A DNA stretch of 64,000 bases from Symbiodinium natans. Its lineage: Eukaryota > Sar > Dinophyceae > Suessiales > Symbiodiniaceae. Both the position numbers and the translations under genes were made by a program. Positions within the stretch are counted from its first letter, which is position 1. Every line of letters starts with the position of its first letter. This document shows, piece by piece, positions 63,981 to 64,000 of this stretch. The notes beneath the pieces were generated by a model that saw nothing but the letters and a program-made list of their open reading frames with translations, had not been told where the DNA came from and ran no database searches. The DNA lies in NCBI GenBank assembly GCA_905221605.1, contig CAJNDS010002226.1:251001-315000 (forward strand). Reading direction: 5' to 3'.

Positions 63981-64000
63981 GGAGTTTGCCCCCTTATACT
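63981..64000. mobile_element. Possible left end of a third family D copy, cut by the window edge
   Basis: TTTGCCCCCTTATACT resembles the first 22 bases of family D (GATGTTCCCCCTTATAC). Only the flanking sequence can decide. Confidence 0.25.

Larger units (their letters stand above)
51954..64000. other. Intergenic right third: arrays and elements, no supported gene
   Basis: Minor repeats at 54598-54664, 60518-60560, 60716-60763, 62154-62200 and 63582-63675; C-run 52792-52817; G-run 54341-54354; GAAGAA run at 59527-59542. The frame at 55563-55745 and others lack recognisable motifs. Confidence 0.45.

Noticed and set aside
1-64000. A true chromosome end in the window
   Set aside because: Arrays are short, face both ways and are separated by unique DNA; none is terminal.
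1-64000. tRNA, rRNA, snRNA or dinoflagellate spliced-leader gene
   Set aside because: I looked by eye for the spliced-leader core (CCATTTTGGCTCAAG) and for tRNA-like GGTTCGAATCC arms and found no convincing match; a covariance-model search would be decisive.

Overview
The window looks like nuclear DNA of a dinoflagellate alga. Three things point there. The one gene I can defend encodes a multi-pass membrane protein with the 'FWSHSW ... FLDIxCIHQ ... RLWCVFEL' layout that I know from large dinoflagellate protein families. Its introns use GA or GT donors and always have G after the AG acceptor, as dinoflagellate introns do. Telomere-type TTTAGGG repeats, the motif of dinoflagellate and plant telomeres, are everywhere. 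No rRNA, tRNA, spliced-leader sequence, retroelement protein, CRISPR or bacterial feature was seen.

Layout: apart from the gene at about 14.0-16.8 kb (minus strand), the window is gene-poor. It holds close to a hundred interstitial (TTTAGGG)n / (CCCTAAA)n clusters in both orientations, about 7-8 kb in total by my rough hand tally. Between them lie short palindromic elements of roughly 80-165 bp in at least a dozen families. Microsatellites and minisatellites add to this: two nearly pure G/A purine tracts at 30.6-31.5 and 31.9-32.6 kb, a 9-bp TTGTGGTGG array at 40.9-41.4 kb, an AT-rich AATACTATA array at 28.6-29.1 kb, and several 26-114 bp tandem repeats.

The most interesting signal links the gene to the small elements. 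Intron 1 of the gene (16131-16245) is a complete copy of a dispersed inverted-repeat element (family A). It is flanked by the 4-bp duplication GAGC, and removing it as a GA-AG intron restores the protein frame exactly. Other introns of the same gene carry the same mark: GTGG/GTGG, GTTC/GTTC and the near match GTAG/GTGG. Elsewhere, two more family A copies and both family G copies have perfect 4-bp target duplications that start with G (GAGT, GCTA, GTCA, GCGA), and each element ends in AG. The duplicated G-starting tetranucleotide therefore supplies both the GT/GC/GA donor and the G after the acceptor. These elements look like introners, transposons that create introns when they insert. Introners have been reported in dinoflagellates and other algae; I cannot check whether these families are described.

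The telomere-like arrays are the second system. One sits inside an introner copy (51.85-51.92 kb), several truncate elements, one fills much of intron 4 of the gene, and many have spread a private variant unit (TGTAGGG, TTGAGGG, TTCAGGG, CCCCAAA and others). That implies repeated local insertion and expansion rather than one ancient chromosome fusion.
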